A stretch of 46,003 nucleotides of DNA from UBA5266 sp002411545 (GTDB lineage: Bacteria > Bacteroidota > Bacteroidia > Bacteroidales > WCHB1-69): positions 1-46,003 of the forward strand of contig JAQUWC010000009.1 of the NCBI GenBank assembly GCA_028693085.1, read 5' to 3'. Below the pieces are notes generated by a model. It searched no databases, was not told the origin of the DNA, and saw only the letters and a program-made list of their open reading frames with translations. How positions within the stretch are numbered: the stretch's first letter is position 1; each line of letters begins with the position of its first letter. A program made the translations under genes and the position numbers. Positions 1-8,427 of the stretch are shown here, one piece after another.

Positions 1-1720
1 GGAAAAAAGTGGCCATGCTTATCCCCAGGAACCTGTTAATACCGATGCTGCAGTCGAAATAAGAAAACAAAGAGAGATTGCTTTATGGAATCAATTCAAA
101 GGAGAAGGACAATTGTATGAAGGCACCACCTCTCATCACAGCATCATTGTTACCGACTCCAATCTGATCAGTGATTCTCCTTTGGAAAGAACGGTAATCG
201 TGAATATTGTTAATGATTGGCACGATATCTTAAATGGTTCTATTCAATCATTAAAATATTATATGTCGACTGTTGCCATAGCATCAAAGAACAAGCAAGA
301 AATCATTAATGCATTGATACCATTAGGTGTTATGCGTTTTTGTTCTCCCGGTTTAATGTCTTCCTCTGCCGCTGCGTCCTACTCACACGACGGCAAGTTT
401 ATCGTGGAATCCCTTATTAAATATATAAATTTCGAAGATTTAAACGATAAACACATCGGCTTGGATTTTATGGCTAAACAAGAAAAAGAAGCCATTATCC
501 TGAGCCGGATAAACACCGTTCTTCATAAAGCCGTGCAAACGCCTTTTTATAAAAACAAATATCAAGGCCCGACTATGCCATTACAAAATTTCGAGGCATT
601 TGAACAAATCGATCCTTTAACAAAAAATGAAATGGTAAGCATCAGTGCTCATCATTCCGATCAAGCCTTTACCGGCGAAGACAGGGATTGTTATATCTTT
701 TCAGCCGGCGGAACAACGGGTTTAAAAAAATACGTTTTATACGGCAACGAAGAATTTTCAAAATCAAAACAATTATTTGGAAAAGGATTCAGGGCTTTGG
801 GTATTGACAATAAAAATATTGTAGCCAACCTGTTTCCTTGTGGTGCTTTTTACACTGCCTTTCTGGCTATCAATAAAGGATTGGAAGAAACAGGATGCAA
901 GATATTGTCTATTACCGGGAATATTTCACATAAAGACATATTGGAATATATAGAAATGTGTAAACCAGACACTATTTTCGGTTTACCTTCACTCATGATT
1001 CCGCTGGCACAATATGCCGAGCAAAACGGATATCAGATACAATTGGATAATATCATCTATGCGGCAGAGCATATGACTACCGATGCAAAGAATTATATTA
1101 AAAATATTTTTAAAGCGAAGAAAATTTCCTCCTTCGGATATGCCGCCGTCGAAACCGGACCCATAGGCTATCAATGCGAATGTTGCCGTGACAACGAATT
1201 TCATGTGGAAGAAGAATGGGTTTATCTGGAAGCCGACAATAACGATGAAGCCCTGGTAACTTGTTTACACAAAACACTTCTACCAATAATAAGATACAAA
1301 GTGGGTGATCGTATTGAATTCATCAATGAATCATGCACTTGTGGAAGATTGAGTCCGAAATTCCGCTTACTGGGTCGTAGCGGCGAAAAAATAAGGATTT
1401 CTGGATACCAAGAGATTTATTTTGAAGATATTGAAAAAATCGTACAATCTGTCGTACCTGATGGGTTTGTTATTCAACTGCGCTTAGAAGCCGACGGTTT
1501 ATACACCGCTTTGAGTTTGCACATTGAAACAATACATTATAAAGATAACATATTAAGAGAAAACTTGTATCAACGCTTGTTGGAAAAAATTCCCGTTTTA
1601 CATTTAACAAAAGAAAAAAACATGGTTTCCTCTTTTGAAGTCCTTTTAGTTGAACCAAATGCATTGCAAAGGGTGGAAAGAAGCGGAAAAGTTAGAAAAA
1701 TAATCGATAATCGTATATAA
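1..1720 (+). CDS. LuxC-like acyl-CoA reductase fused to LuxE/PaaK-like AMP-forming acyl ligase (5' truncated)
   Basis: The reading frame is open from base 2 with no start codon in the window, so the gene begins upstream; a TTG at 113 is internal. About 572 residues are visible. The first ~150 resemble the C-terminal part of the LuxC acyl-CoA reductase family, ending in the family-like stretch RFCSPGLM...SHDGKF. From about residue 165 on it resembles the PaaK/LuxE adenylate-forming family: P-loop-like SAGGTTGLKK near residue 234, FGYAAVETGPIGYQCE, LLPIIRYKVGDR and LGRSGEKIRISG. LuxE-type enzymes activate a carboxylic acid with ATP and LuxC reduces the acyl group to an aldehyde with NADPH; a fusion could do both. 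Substrate unknown. Two bases separate it from the RsbW-like gene, so it belongs to the partner-switch operon. The PaaK-like half is clear; the LuxC half is judged from its tail only. Confidence 0.8.
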   Translation, partial: EKSGHAYPQEPVNTDAAVEIRKQREIALWNQFKGEGQLYEGTTSHHSIIVTDSNLISDSPLERTVIVNIVNDWHDILNGSIQSLKYYMSTVAIASKNKQEIINALIPLGVMRFCSPGLMSSSAAASYSHDGKFIVESLIKYINFEDLNDKHIGLDFMAKQEKEAIILSRINTVLHKAVQTPFYKNKYQGPTMPLQNFEAFEQIDPLTKNEMVSISAHHSDQAFTGEDRDCYIFSAGGTTGLKKYVLYGNEEFSKSKQLFGKGFRALGIDNKNIVANLFPCGAFYTAFLAINKGLEETGCKILSITGNISHKDILEYIEMCKPDTIFGLPSLMIPLAQYAEQNGYQIQLDNIIYAAEHMTTDAKNYIKNIFKAKKISSFGYAAVETGPIGYQCECCRDNEFHVEEEWVYLEADNNDEALVTCLHKTLLPIIRYKVGDRIEFINESCTCGRLSPKFRLLGRSGEKIRISGYQEIYFEDIEKIVQSVVPDGFVIQLRLEADGLYTALSLHIETIHYKDNILRENLYQRLLEKIPVLHLTKEKNMVSSFEVLLVEPNALQRVERSGKVRKIIDNRI

Positions 1721-1722
1721 TT

Positions 1723-3219
1723 ATGGATGATAACAAACTCACTCAACATAGATTACATTTAATCATTCCGAATGAAGCGGCCATGGTTTATCCGGTGCAA
1801 AGTTCGGCAAAAGCCTATGCTGAATTACTCGGTTTTGAATCAAAAGCATGTTATCATATTGAATTACTCCTGGAAGAAGTCCTGACCAATATCATTAAAT
1901 ACGACTTCATGCCCGGACAAAAAGAAAACATCGACATAACTTTTGACAAAACCGTTTTAGGATTATCCATCACCATACATTCCAACAGCATCCCCCTGAA
2001 TATTGATAAAATAAAATCCTTTTCAAGCATTGATAAAGAAAACATTTTAAAATACAATGCTTCGGGATTGGGCTCATTGCTGATCAACAAACTTGCCGAC
2101 AACGTAATCTATATGAATAAAGGCAAAGAAGGTCAATTTATTCATATCGAAAAAAACATCACCGCCAAAGCCGTATCGGAAAATAAATTGATGGAAGACA
2201 CTCAGACACTAAGGACTCCAAAAACCGATTTTGATTTCTATGTAAGACCATTAAAGCCGGAAGAAGCATTGTTTGTTTCTCAATTAGCTTATTATGCTTA
2301 CCGTGTGAGTTATATCTACGATAAGATCTATTACCCCGAGATGGTAAAGAAACTAAATGAAGAAGGGGAAATGCTTAGCATCGTTGCCGTTAACAGCGAG
2401 AATGAAGAGATTATAGGTCATGTAGCAGCTATTAAACACGAAGTAAGTCGATTGCCTGAAATGGCCGTAGCTTTTGTAAATCCTGCCTACAGAGGAGGAG
2501 GCTGTTTACATAAAACATCCGAGTATTTAATTGATTTACTTAAAACAAAAAATTCAATAGGGGTTATAGTTCATGCCGTTACCACACATCCTTACAGTCA
2601 AAAGGCCGCCTATAAATTAAATTTAAGAGAAACAGCCTTATACATTTCCCGATCCACACCTCTGTTAATGAATGAAATCAAAGAGGATAATCAAGTACGG
2701 GAAAGTTTATTATTGATGTTTTTACCACTTCATCCCGAAGACAGCAAACAAATATATGTTCCTGCTAATCATGCCGAGATGATAACGGCCATATATAAAA
2801 ATTCCGGTCAATCGGTTGAAATTATCACGAATGATAATGGGCTTGCTCCATATAAAGAAGAAGCTGAAATTGAGGTTTCAAGTGATACGTACAAATGTGG
2901 TTTTATCCTTGTTAAACAATACGGGTATAATATCACTCCCCTCATCCTGAAAACATTAAAATCATTATGCGTGAACCGCATCGAGAGTATTTATGTTTAT
3001 TTACCCCTTGAGAAACCCGAAATTAGCGATTGTTGTCAGGAACTCGAAAAAGCAGGTTTTTTCTTCGGAGGTATTATGCAAACCGCCGAAGGCAAAGATT
3101 ATTTAATGCTTCAATATCTTAACAACCAAATGTATAACTACGATACATTGGAAGTTTTTTCTGATTTTGCAAAAGAATTAGTTACTTATATCCGACACCA
3201 TGACCCGAGTCAAGAATAA
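1723..3219 (+). CDS. RsbW-like HATPase anti-sigma domain fused to GNAT acetyltransferase
   Basis: Residues ~10-145 look like an RsbW/SpoIIAB-type ATPase (HATPase_c_2): N-box ELLLEEVLTNIIKY and a G-box GLGSLLINKLAD. Such domains bind, and often phosphorylate, STAS proteins, or sequester a target. Residues ~170-340 look like a GNAT acetyltransferase: VRPLKPEEA at its start, VAFVNPAYRGGGCLHK as the acetyl-CoA pyrophosphate loop, and HPYSQKAAYKLNL. The last ~150 residues (ending ELEKAGFFFGGI...DYLMLQYL) look like a second, degenerate GNAT-like half. No signal peptide or membrane segment, so probably cytoplasmic. It starts 2 bases after the LuxC/LuxE-like gene and overlaps the phosphatase gene by 20 bases, which implies tight co-expression. 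The acetyl acceptor cannot be told from sequence. An output enzyme built into the switch protein is unusual. Confidence 0.82.
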   Translation: MDDNKLTQHRLHLIIPNEAAMVYPVQSSAKAYAELLGFESKACYHIELLLEEVLTNIIKYDFMPGQKENIDITFDKTVLGLSITIHSNSIPLNIDKIKSFSSIDKENILKYNASGLGSLLINKLADNVIYMNKGKEGQFIHIEKNITAKAVSENKLMEDTQTLRTPKTDFDFYVRPLKPEEALFVSQLAYYAYRVSYIYDKIYYPEMVKKLNEEGEMLSIVAVNSENEEIIGHVAAIKHEVSRLPEMAVAFVNPAYRGGGCLHKTSEYLIDLLKTKNSIGVIVHAVTTHPYSQKAAYKLNLRETALYISRSTPLLMNEIKEDNQVRESLLLMFLPLHPEDSKQIYVPANHAEMITAIYKNSGQSVEIITNDNGLAPYKEEAEIEVSSDTYKCGFILVKQYGYNITPLILKTLKSLCVNRIESIYVYLPLEKPEISDCCQELEKAGFFFGGIMQTAEGKDYLMLQYLNNQMYNYDTLEVFSDFAKELVTYIRHHDPSQE

Positions 3220-5563
3220 AAGTTTTGCTTTTTATCTTAGTGTATATATACTTAGTATAGTAATACTAATTTTTACTTTTTTCCTTATATATAATTATAC
3301 CGTTTCACGTAAATTATTATTAAAAAACGTAGAAGAAAACGCCAGGCATCTGAGTAATGCAGCGGTAAATCAGATTGAAAGTTATTTTAAATGCATAGAA
3401 AAAACAGCTCAAAGTACGGCTTTGTTTATGGCAAAAACCGACACCTTACACTATCCTTCCCGTCAAATATTAAAAGACATCCTATCATCCAATCCTGAAA
3501 TCTACGGCAGTTGCTTGGCTTTCAAACCATATATTTCAAACGGTAATACGATATACAACGCTCCTTATTGTTTTAAAACCAATAATCAATTATGTTATAA
3601 AAATCTGGCAGATACCTCCTACGATTATCTGTCGTGGGATTGGTATCGTATTCCCGCCGAGGAAAATCGTAAGATATGGAGTGAACCTTACTTTGATGAA
3701 GGAGGAGGAAATGTTTTAATGACAACTTTTTCCGTTCCTATTTATCAATCTTACGGCGACACCGGCAGTTTCATGGGTGTGCTGACAACCGACGTATCGC
3801 TTCAATGGTTAAACGACTTGCTGGCAGGCATTAAAATATATGATTCTGCCTATGCTTTTTTGATTTCGAATTCCGGCAGAGTTTTATCCCATCCGCAAGC
3901 GGACTTAATAATGAAAGAAAACATCTTAGAGATTGCAAAAGAAACAAATAATACCGAATTTCAAATAGTATTGCAACACATGATGCAAGGCAAAACAGGT
4001 TTCGAGAAGGTTCAAAGAGCGTTCTCTGATAGGAAAAGTTGGATTTATTATACCTCACTTGCCAACAACACTTGGTCGTTGGGATTTGTCATACCCGAAT
4101 CCGATCTTTATGCCGATCTTCAACTATTAAACAAAGACTTATTTTATATTCTTATTACAGGAATCATACTATTAATAGGCTTTATACTGCTGATTGCCAA
4201 CAAACTTACCAAACCTGTTCGTAAATTAGCCGGTATGATGCATAAAGAAAGTGAGGCATTTATAAGTATGCCTATACCCGAAATAAAAGAAAGTACGGAA
4301 ATTGTCATGCTTAATGATTCGTTTCGTTACTTGCAAAAGGAATTAAAAAGATACATCTCCCATTTAAAAGATGTTACCATTGCCAAAGAACGCATAGAAA
4401 GCGAATTGCAAATTGCAAGCAAATTGCAACTAAGCATGTTGCCCGACGCAAACAAAGCAAATGTATTCAAAAATAAAATCGATATAACTTCTTATATGCA
4501 AGCGGCAAAAGAAGTGGGCGGCGATTTCTATGATTATTTCTTTATCGACCGTTCGCATTTGTTTTTTGCCATCGGCGACGTATCGGGGAAAGGAATGGGA
4601 GCTGCGCTTTTCATGAGTTCAACCATAACTTTATTGAGAGCTTATGCTAAAATTGCAGGTAATGACTTATGCCGTATCCTACAACTTACTTCCGATTATT
4701 TACAACAGAATAATCCCGAGAAATATTTCGTAACACTGTTTACTGGAATTCTTTCATTAGAAACAAAGGAATTAACATACCTCAATGCCGGTCATAATTA
4801 TCCGGTTATTCTTAGTGAAGATGCCGAAATTATTTTAATTAACCACACACATATGCTCCCCTTGGGAATTATCAAACCCACCCAAATTTCGCCTTCACAT
4901 ATAACACTACATGCCAAGGACGTACTCTTTTTATATACCGATGGTGTTACGGAAGCCATGAATGAAAAACAAGCATTGTTTAGTACCCAATCCTTACTTG
5001 CCCTGCTTAGAAATTATGCTCATCCCGATAAAAGAAAGCTGATTCCAAGCGTTTGTCAGGCATTGAAAACATTCACCGCCACAGCTCCTCAACAAGATGA
5101 TATTACCATGTTATGCCTACAACTACATAACAACGAATCAAATCAAGATCTTCAATTATTTTTTACCGATATTCAAAACATTTCTATATTAACTGATATT
5201 CAACATCAAATCGAAATCTTTTTAAATCTAAAAGAAATCCCTGTTAAAAGCATGCATCGCTTAATGCTGGTATTAGAAGAGCTAATCACCAATGCCTTTA
5301 AATACGCCTTTTCAAATATTGGAAACAAAACCATAGAAATAAATATTCATGTGAGCTCAACACATCTTGAAGTTGAATATAGTGATAACAGTCATGCATT
5401 TAATATTAATTCCGCCATTGCCAAATCCTCATCCACAAGTCCAGGATTAGACACATTGGGTAAAAGAGGATTTTATATCATTGACAAAATGACCGATACA
5501 TTTACTTATAGACGAGAAAACAATAAAAATATAAGCAGTTTTAAAATAATTAAAAATCCATAA
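3200..5563 (+). CDS. Membrane sensor: Cache-HAMP-SpoIIE (PP2C) phosphatase with C-terminal RsbW-like ATPase domain
   Basis: Of 787 residues, a membrane helix at ~9-31 and another at ~313-335 bracket an extracytoplasmic dCache-like ligand-binding domain (motifs WDWYRIPAEENRKIWSEPYF and LTTDVSL). A HAMP-like linker (NKLTKPVRKLAGMM) follows, then a coiled stretch (IESELQIASKLQLSMLP). The SpoIIE/RsbU PP2C domain at ~425-650 keeps its metal-binding motifs: GGDFYDYF, IGDVSGKGMGAALF, FLYTDGVTEA and QQDDITM. The last ~130 residues form an RsbW-like HATPase (LVLEELITNAFKYAF, GKRGFYIIDKM). The expected role is to dephosphorylate a STAS protein when the external domain senses a signal; the attached ATPase could rephosphorylate it or bind the target. 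The start overlaps the preceding gene by 20 bases, suggesting translational coupling. The STAS gene follows after 4 bases. Confidence 0.92.
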   Translation: MTRVKNKSFAFYLSVYILSIVILIFTFFLIYNYTVSRKLLLKNVEENARHLSNAAVNQIESYFKCIEKTAQSTALFMAKTDTLHYPSRQILKDILSSNPEIYGSCLAFKPYISNGNTIYNAPYCFKTNNQLCYKNLADTSYDYLSWDWYRIPAEENRKIWSEPYFDEGGGNVLMTTFSVPIYQSYGDTGSFMGVLTTDVSLQWLNDLLAGIKIYDSAYAFLISNSGRVLSHPQADLIMKENILEIAKETNNTEFQIVLQHMMQGKTGFEKVQRAFSDRKSWIYYTSLANNTWSLGFVIPESDLYADLQLLNKDLFYILITGIILLIGFILLIANKLTKPVRKLAGMMHKESEAFISMPIPEIKESTEIVMLNDSFRYLQKELKRYISHLKDVTIAKERIESELQIASKLQLSMLPDANKANVFKNKIDITSYMQAAKEVGGDFYDYFFIDRSHLFFAIGDVSGKGMGAALFMSSTITLLRAYAKIAGNDLCRILQLTSDYLQQNNPEKYFVTLFTGILSLETKELTYLNAGHNYPVILSEDAEIILINHTHMLPLGIIKPTQISPSHITLHAKDVLFLYTDGVTEAMNEKQALFSTQSLLALLRNYAHPDKRKLIPSVCQALKTFTATAPQQDDITMLCLQLHNNESNQDLQLFFTDIQNISILTDIQHQIEIFLNLKEIPVKSMHRLMLVLEELITNAFKYAFSNIGNKTIEINIHVSSTHLEVEYSDNSHAFNINSAIAKSSSTSPGLDTLGKRGFYIIDKMTDTFTYRRENNKNISSFKIIKNP

Positions 5564-5567
5564 AACA

Positions 5568-5915
5568 ATGACCATAGCCTTTTCCATTCTCCGTTCGGAG
5601 AATCCGATAATAATTAGCATTGATGGACGATTAGACGCCATCAGTGCCAATAGTTTTGAAACATCCATCCATGATTATCTATCACAAAAAAACGATAATC
5701 TAATTTTTGATTTGGAAAAACTAGCCTATATCAGTAGTGCCGGCATCCGCGTATTTTTATTATTAATAAATAAATTAGAAGCCTCTAAGAAAAAAATTGG
5801 GATTATCAATCCCGATGAAATGGTTAAAGAGATAATAGAAATAAGCGGGTTAAAGGATTATATGCCGATTTTTGAGGATATAGAAAATGCAATTGCTTCG
5901 TTTAAAAGAGTATAA
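5568..5915 (+). CDS. STAS-domain anti-anti-sigma factor (SpoIIAA/RsbV-like)
   Basis: A 115-residue single STAS domain. The motif LAYISSAGIRVFL (Ser56-Ser57) aligns with the phosphorylation loop of SpoIIAA/RsbV (DSSGLG), with Ser57 the expected phospho-acceptor. The leading Asp of the classical motif is Ile here, which is common in divergent STAS proteins. IDGRLDA at the N terminus is also typical. It is the probable shared substrate of the SpoIIE phosphatase just upstream and of the two RsbW-like domains in the operon. It is the last gene of the operon and ends 11 bases from a convergent gene. Cytoplasmic. The protein or enzyme released when it is dephosphorylated is not identified. Confidence 0.93.
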   Translation: MTIAFSILRSENPIIISIDGRLDAISANSFETSIHDYLSQKNDNLIFDLEKLAYISSAGIRVFLLLINKLEASKKKIGIINPDEMVKEIIEISGLKDYMPIFEDIENAIASFKRV

Positions 5916-5926
5916 AAAGCTATTAT

Positions 5927-7321
5927 TTAAAACAAATAGCCAATTTTAACATAAAAATTTGTAAAACTTGCCCCGTCTTGTTTGTCGAAAGGGAATGCCC
6001 AATCGACCGAAAGGATGAAATTCTCATTCATGGCAATTTTCATTCCCATCCCAGCCGATATATGCGGTCGGTATAATTCAGAGGTTTTAAACTTAAAATA
6101 ATCGTCGATATTATCTTCTGGATTTTTTTCAGCTACAATCAGTTTTTCATCCAATTTATACGCTTGCGTAACAATTCCTAAATCCACAAACGGATTAAAT
6201 CCCAAATAGAAATGCTGTTTTCCTATATCGAATTTCCACACTTTCAAGCGGAGTTCGATGTTAGAATAAGCAAATCCGTTGGTGAGTATTCTGTTACGAA
6301 GAACCCCTCTCAAAGAATTACCTCCGCCTAATCCTTCATACAATACTCGTTGAATGTATAAAGTATTCATATAATTATTGATATAAAACGGACTTTCTCC
6401 TGCCAGCAACAATTGAGTACCTACACGATAAGCCAAAGCGATATAATCTTTATAAATAGGAATATAATGTCGGAAATTAAGATTTAGTTTCAAGTTGTTA
6501 TATTCTTTTTGATCTTGAAAAGCAGCAGTATATGTTAAAAAAGCATCGGCATAAATTCCCTTCGAAGGATTAGCTTCTTTATTGCGACTGTCGTAAGTGA
6601 CACCACCTCTGATATAAGGATGCAGTCCACCATTTTTCTCGTCTTTTTTAATAATACTCCAATCGACGTATTTTTCATACAAACCTTTAATCGTATCAGG
6701 TAAAACATTTTCGGGCTTTTTCCCTTTATTCAACATGGCAATATCGACTACATCAATATTATAATAAAGAAGACCTATACCCACATTCCATTTCCAACGA
6801 TGGTGTATTGTCCCCTGTATATCTGCAGCAAAACGAAAGAGGTTGCGTTTATATTTATAAAAAGCCCTTGATTTATACCCTTCATCAACCGTATATTTCT
6901 TTGAGTTTCGCCAAATATCATTATAAACGGATTGATAGCCGTTATATCCGAAGAAATCACACATTGCATCGGGTAAAAAAGAAACATCGACCGTTAACCG
7001 ATGTTTTGGAATCAAGTATTTAGAATCATAGAAAAAGCGAAACAATCCATAATTTTTTGTAGTATATGCAGCCTCTACATAAAAAGAATGCAAATATTCA
7101 GGATAGGTCGAACCATCACCGTAGTAATAAACATTTGCCAAAGCGCCAAATTGAAATCCCAAATCGGCATCGTAGGCAATACTGGGTAGAGCACCGAAAG
7201 TCCAACCGGTTTTTATTTTCTTTTTCTCATCCATGCCTCTTAAGGTATCTATTTGGGCATATGAAAAATAAACAAACATTAAAAGAAAAGAAAGGATGAT
7301 TGATTTAAGATGATTTTTCAT
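5927..7321 (-). CDS. Omp85-like outer-membrane beta-barrel protein (BamA/TamA-type, no POTRA domains)
   Basis: 464 residues with a Sec signal peptide (hydrophobic to ~22, ending SYAQ). The body is alternating and aromatic-rich and ends in ...KIGYLF, a terminal aromatic as in outer-membrane barrels. C-terminal landmarks of the surface-antigen (D15) family are visible: GGVTYDSRNKEANPSKG, GLGGGNSLRGVLRNR and FNPFVDLGI. It is shorter than BamA and shows no room for POTRA repeats, so it is an autonomous barrel rather than the essential BamA. It lies 29 bases downstream of the DUF362 gene with no promoter seen between them, so it is probably the third gene of the DUF819-DUF362 operon. Substrate or function unknown. 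Confidence 0.83.
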   Translation of the reverse strand: MKNHLKSIILSFLLMFVYFSYAQIDTLRGMDEKKKIKTGWTFGALPSIAYDADLGFQFGALANVYYYGDGSTYPEYLHSFYVEAAYTTKNYGLFRFFYDSKYLIPKHRLTVDVSFLPDAMCDFFGYNGYQSVYNDIWRNSKKYTVDEGYKSRAFYKYKRNLFRFAADIQGTIHHRWKWNVGIGLLYYNIDVVDIAMLNKGKKPENVLPDTIKGLYEKYVDWSIIKKDEKNGGLHPYIRGGVTYDSRNKEANPSKGIYADAFLTYTAAFQDQKEYNNLKLNLNFRHYIPIYKDYIALAYRVGTQLLLAGESPFYINNYMNTLYIQRVLYEGLGGGNSLRGVLRNRILTNGFAYSNIELRLKVWKFDIGKQHFYLGFNPFVDLGIVTQAYKLDEKLIVAEKNPEDNIDDYFKFKTSELYRPHISAGMGMKIAMNENFILSVDWAFPFDKQDGASFTNFYVKIGYLF

Positions 7322-7350
7322 ATATGCTTTTTGTTTATATGTGTAAGAAA

Positions 7351-8427
7351 TTATTTCTTTTCATCGATAGAAATCAAACGATATTTCTTTGTTCCCATTC
7401 CTAAGGTTTCGGCATAATTAATTTGGTGTTTACCGCTCACGGAATTCACTTTCATAAAAGCATCATCGCAAGCATGCGCTTGGTCAACCAGATTATGAGC
7501 AGCTGCTTCGATAGCCACAATATCGGTAGAAGCTAAAATGCCTATATCCCTAATAAAGGGGTTTTCGGGATTACTGCTGCAATCACAACTGGGAGATACA
7601 TTAATAATAATATTGAAATAAACGGAATTTTTATATTCTGTTGTTGTTTTAGCATATTCAACCAAACGTTCCAGGAAAAGTTGCTTTTTCTGCAAGTCTT
7701 CCGCATTCACAATGGCACCTGCCGGACAAACACTCACGCATTTACCACAGGCTATGCATTTGTTGCGGTCGATCATGACCGGATTAAGCGTAATGGCATT
7801 GGCCGGACATTGAGGAACACACGCTGCACATTTGATGCATTTTTGATTATTCGTCGTTGGATAATCATTAAAATGCATGGCTTTTTTCCCTTCGGGCGTT
7901 GCCATTCCCATGGAAGCATTTTTTATACATCCTCCGAAACCAGCACTACCATGTCCTTTAAAATGACTGAAATAAATAATAGTTTCGTAATTATCAATAT
8001 TCTTTCCGATTCGTGCTTTTTTAAAATTCCGTCCACCTACAACATCCAATTCCAATGTACCGGCATCATCTAATATGTCGATAGGAGCAAAAGTAAATCC
8101 GTGATCTTTGGCTAATTGAATATGGGTATCGGTATTCCGACGTTTGCCGGTATAGGCAACATTGGTCTCAATTAAAGTAGCGTTTAACGATTTGCATAGT
8201 TTTTCAACCATGGATGCAGGAACAAAATAGGCATTTCCTTCTTCACCGAAATGTACTTTAATTCCTACTTTTCCTTTTACATTATCTTGAACATAGGAAA
8301 ACAATTTCATGACAGCTTCTGGAGATATTTCGCGTGTAAAATACACATTGGCACTGTCGGTTTGTGCATGAACATAAATTGTTAGGTAGAAAAAAAGAGT
8401 AAAAGAGAAAAAGATTTTTTTTATCAT
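7351..8427 (-). CDS. DUF362 family protein with two [4Fe-4S] ferredoxin motifs and a signal peptide
   Basis: 358 residues. The N terminus (MIKKIFFSFTLFFYLTIYVHAQ) looks like a Sec signal peptide. The DUF362 core follows (GIKVHFGEEGNAYFVPA; FSHFKGHGSAGFGGCIKN). Two ferredoxin motifs near residues 195 and 223, CIKCAACVPQCPANAI and CIACGKCVSVCPAGAI, should bind two [4Fe-4S] clusters. Family function is unknown beyond presumed electron transfer. Its ATG shares four bases (ATGA) with the stop of the DUF819 gene, so the start is fixed by translational coupling and the signal peptide is not an artefact of start choice. Export of an iron-sulfur protein through Sec rather than Tat would be unusual. 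The alternative is that the segment acts as a membrane anchor. Confidence 0.88.
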   Translation of the reverse strand: MIKKIFFSFTLFFYLTIYVHAQTDSANVYFTREISPEAVMKLFSYVQDNVKGKVGIKVHFGEEGNAYFVPASMVEKLCKSLNATLIETNVAYTGKRRNTDTHIQLAKDHGFTFAPIDILDDAGTLELDVVGGRNFKKARIGKNIDNYETIIYFSHFKGHGSAGFGGCIKNASMGMATPEGKKAMHFNDYPTTNNQKCIKCAACVPQCPANAITLNPVMIDRNKCIACGKCVSVCPAGAIVNAEDLQKKQLFLERLVEYAKTTTEYKNSVYFNIIINVSPSCDCSSNPENPFIRDIGILASTDIVAIEAAAHNLVDQAHACDDAFMKVNSVSGKHQINYAETLGMGTKKYRLISIDEKK

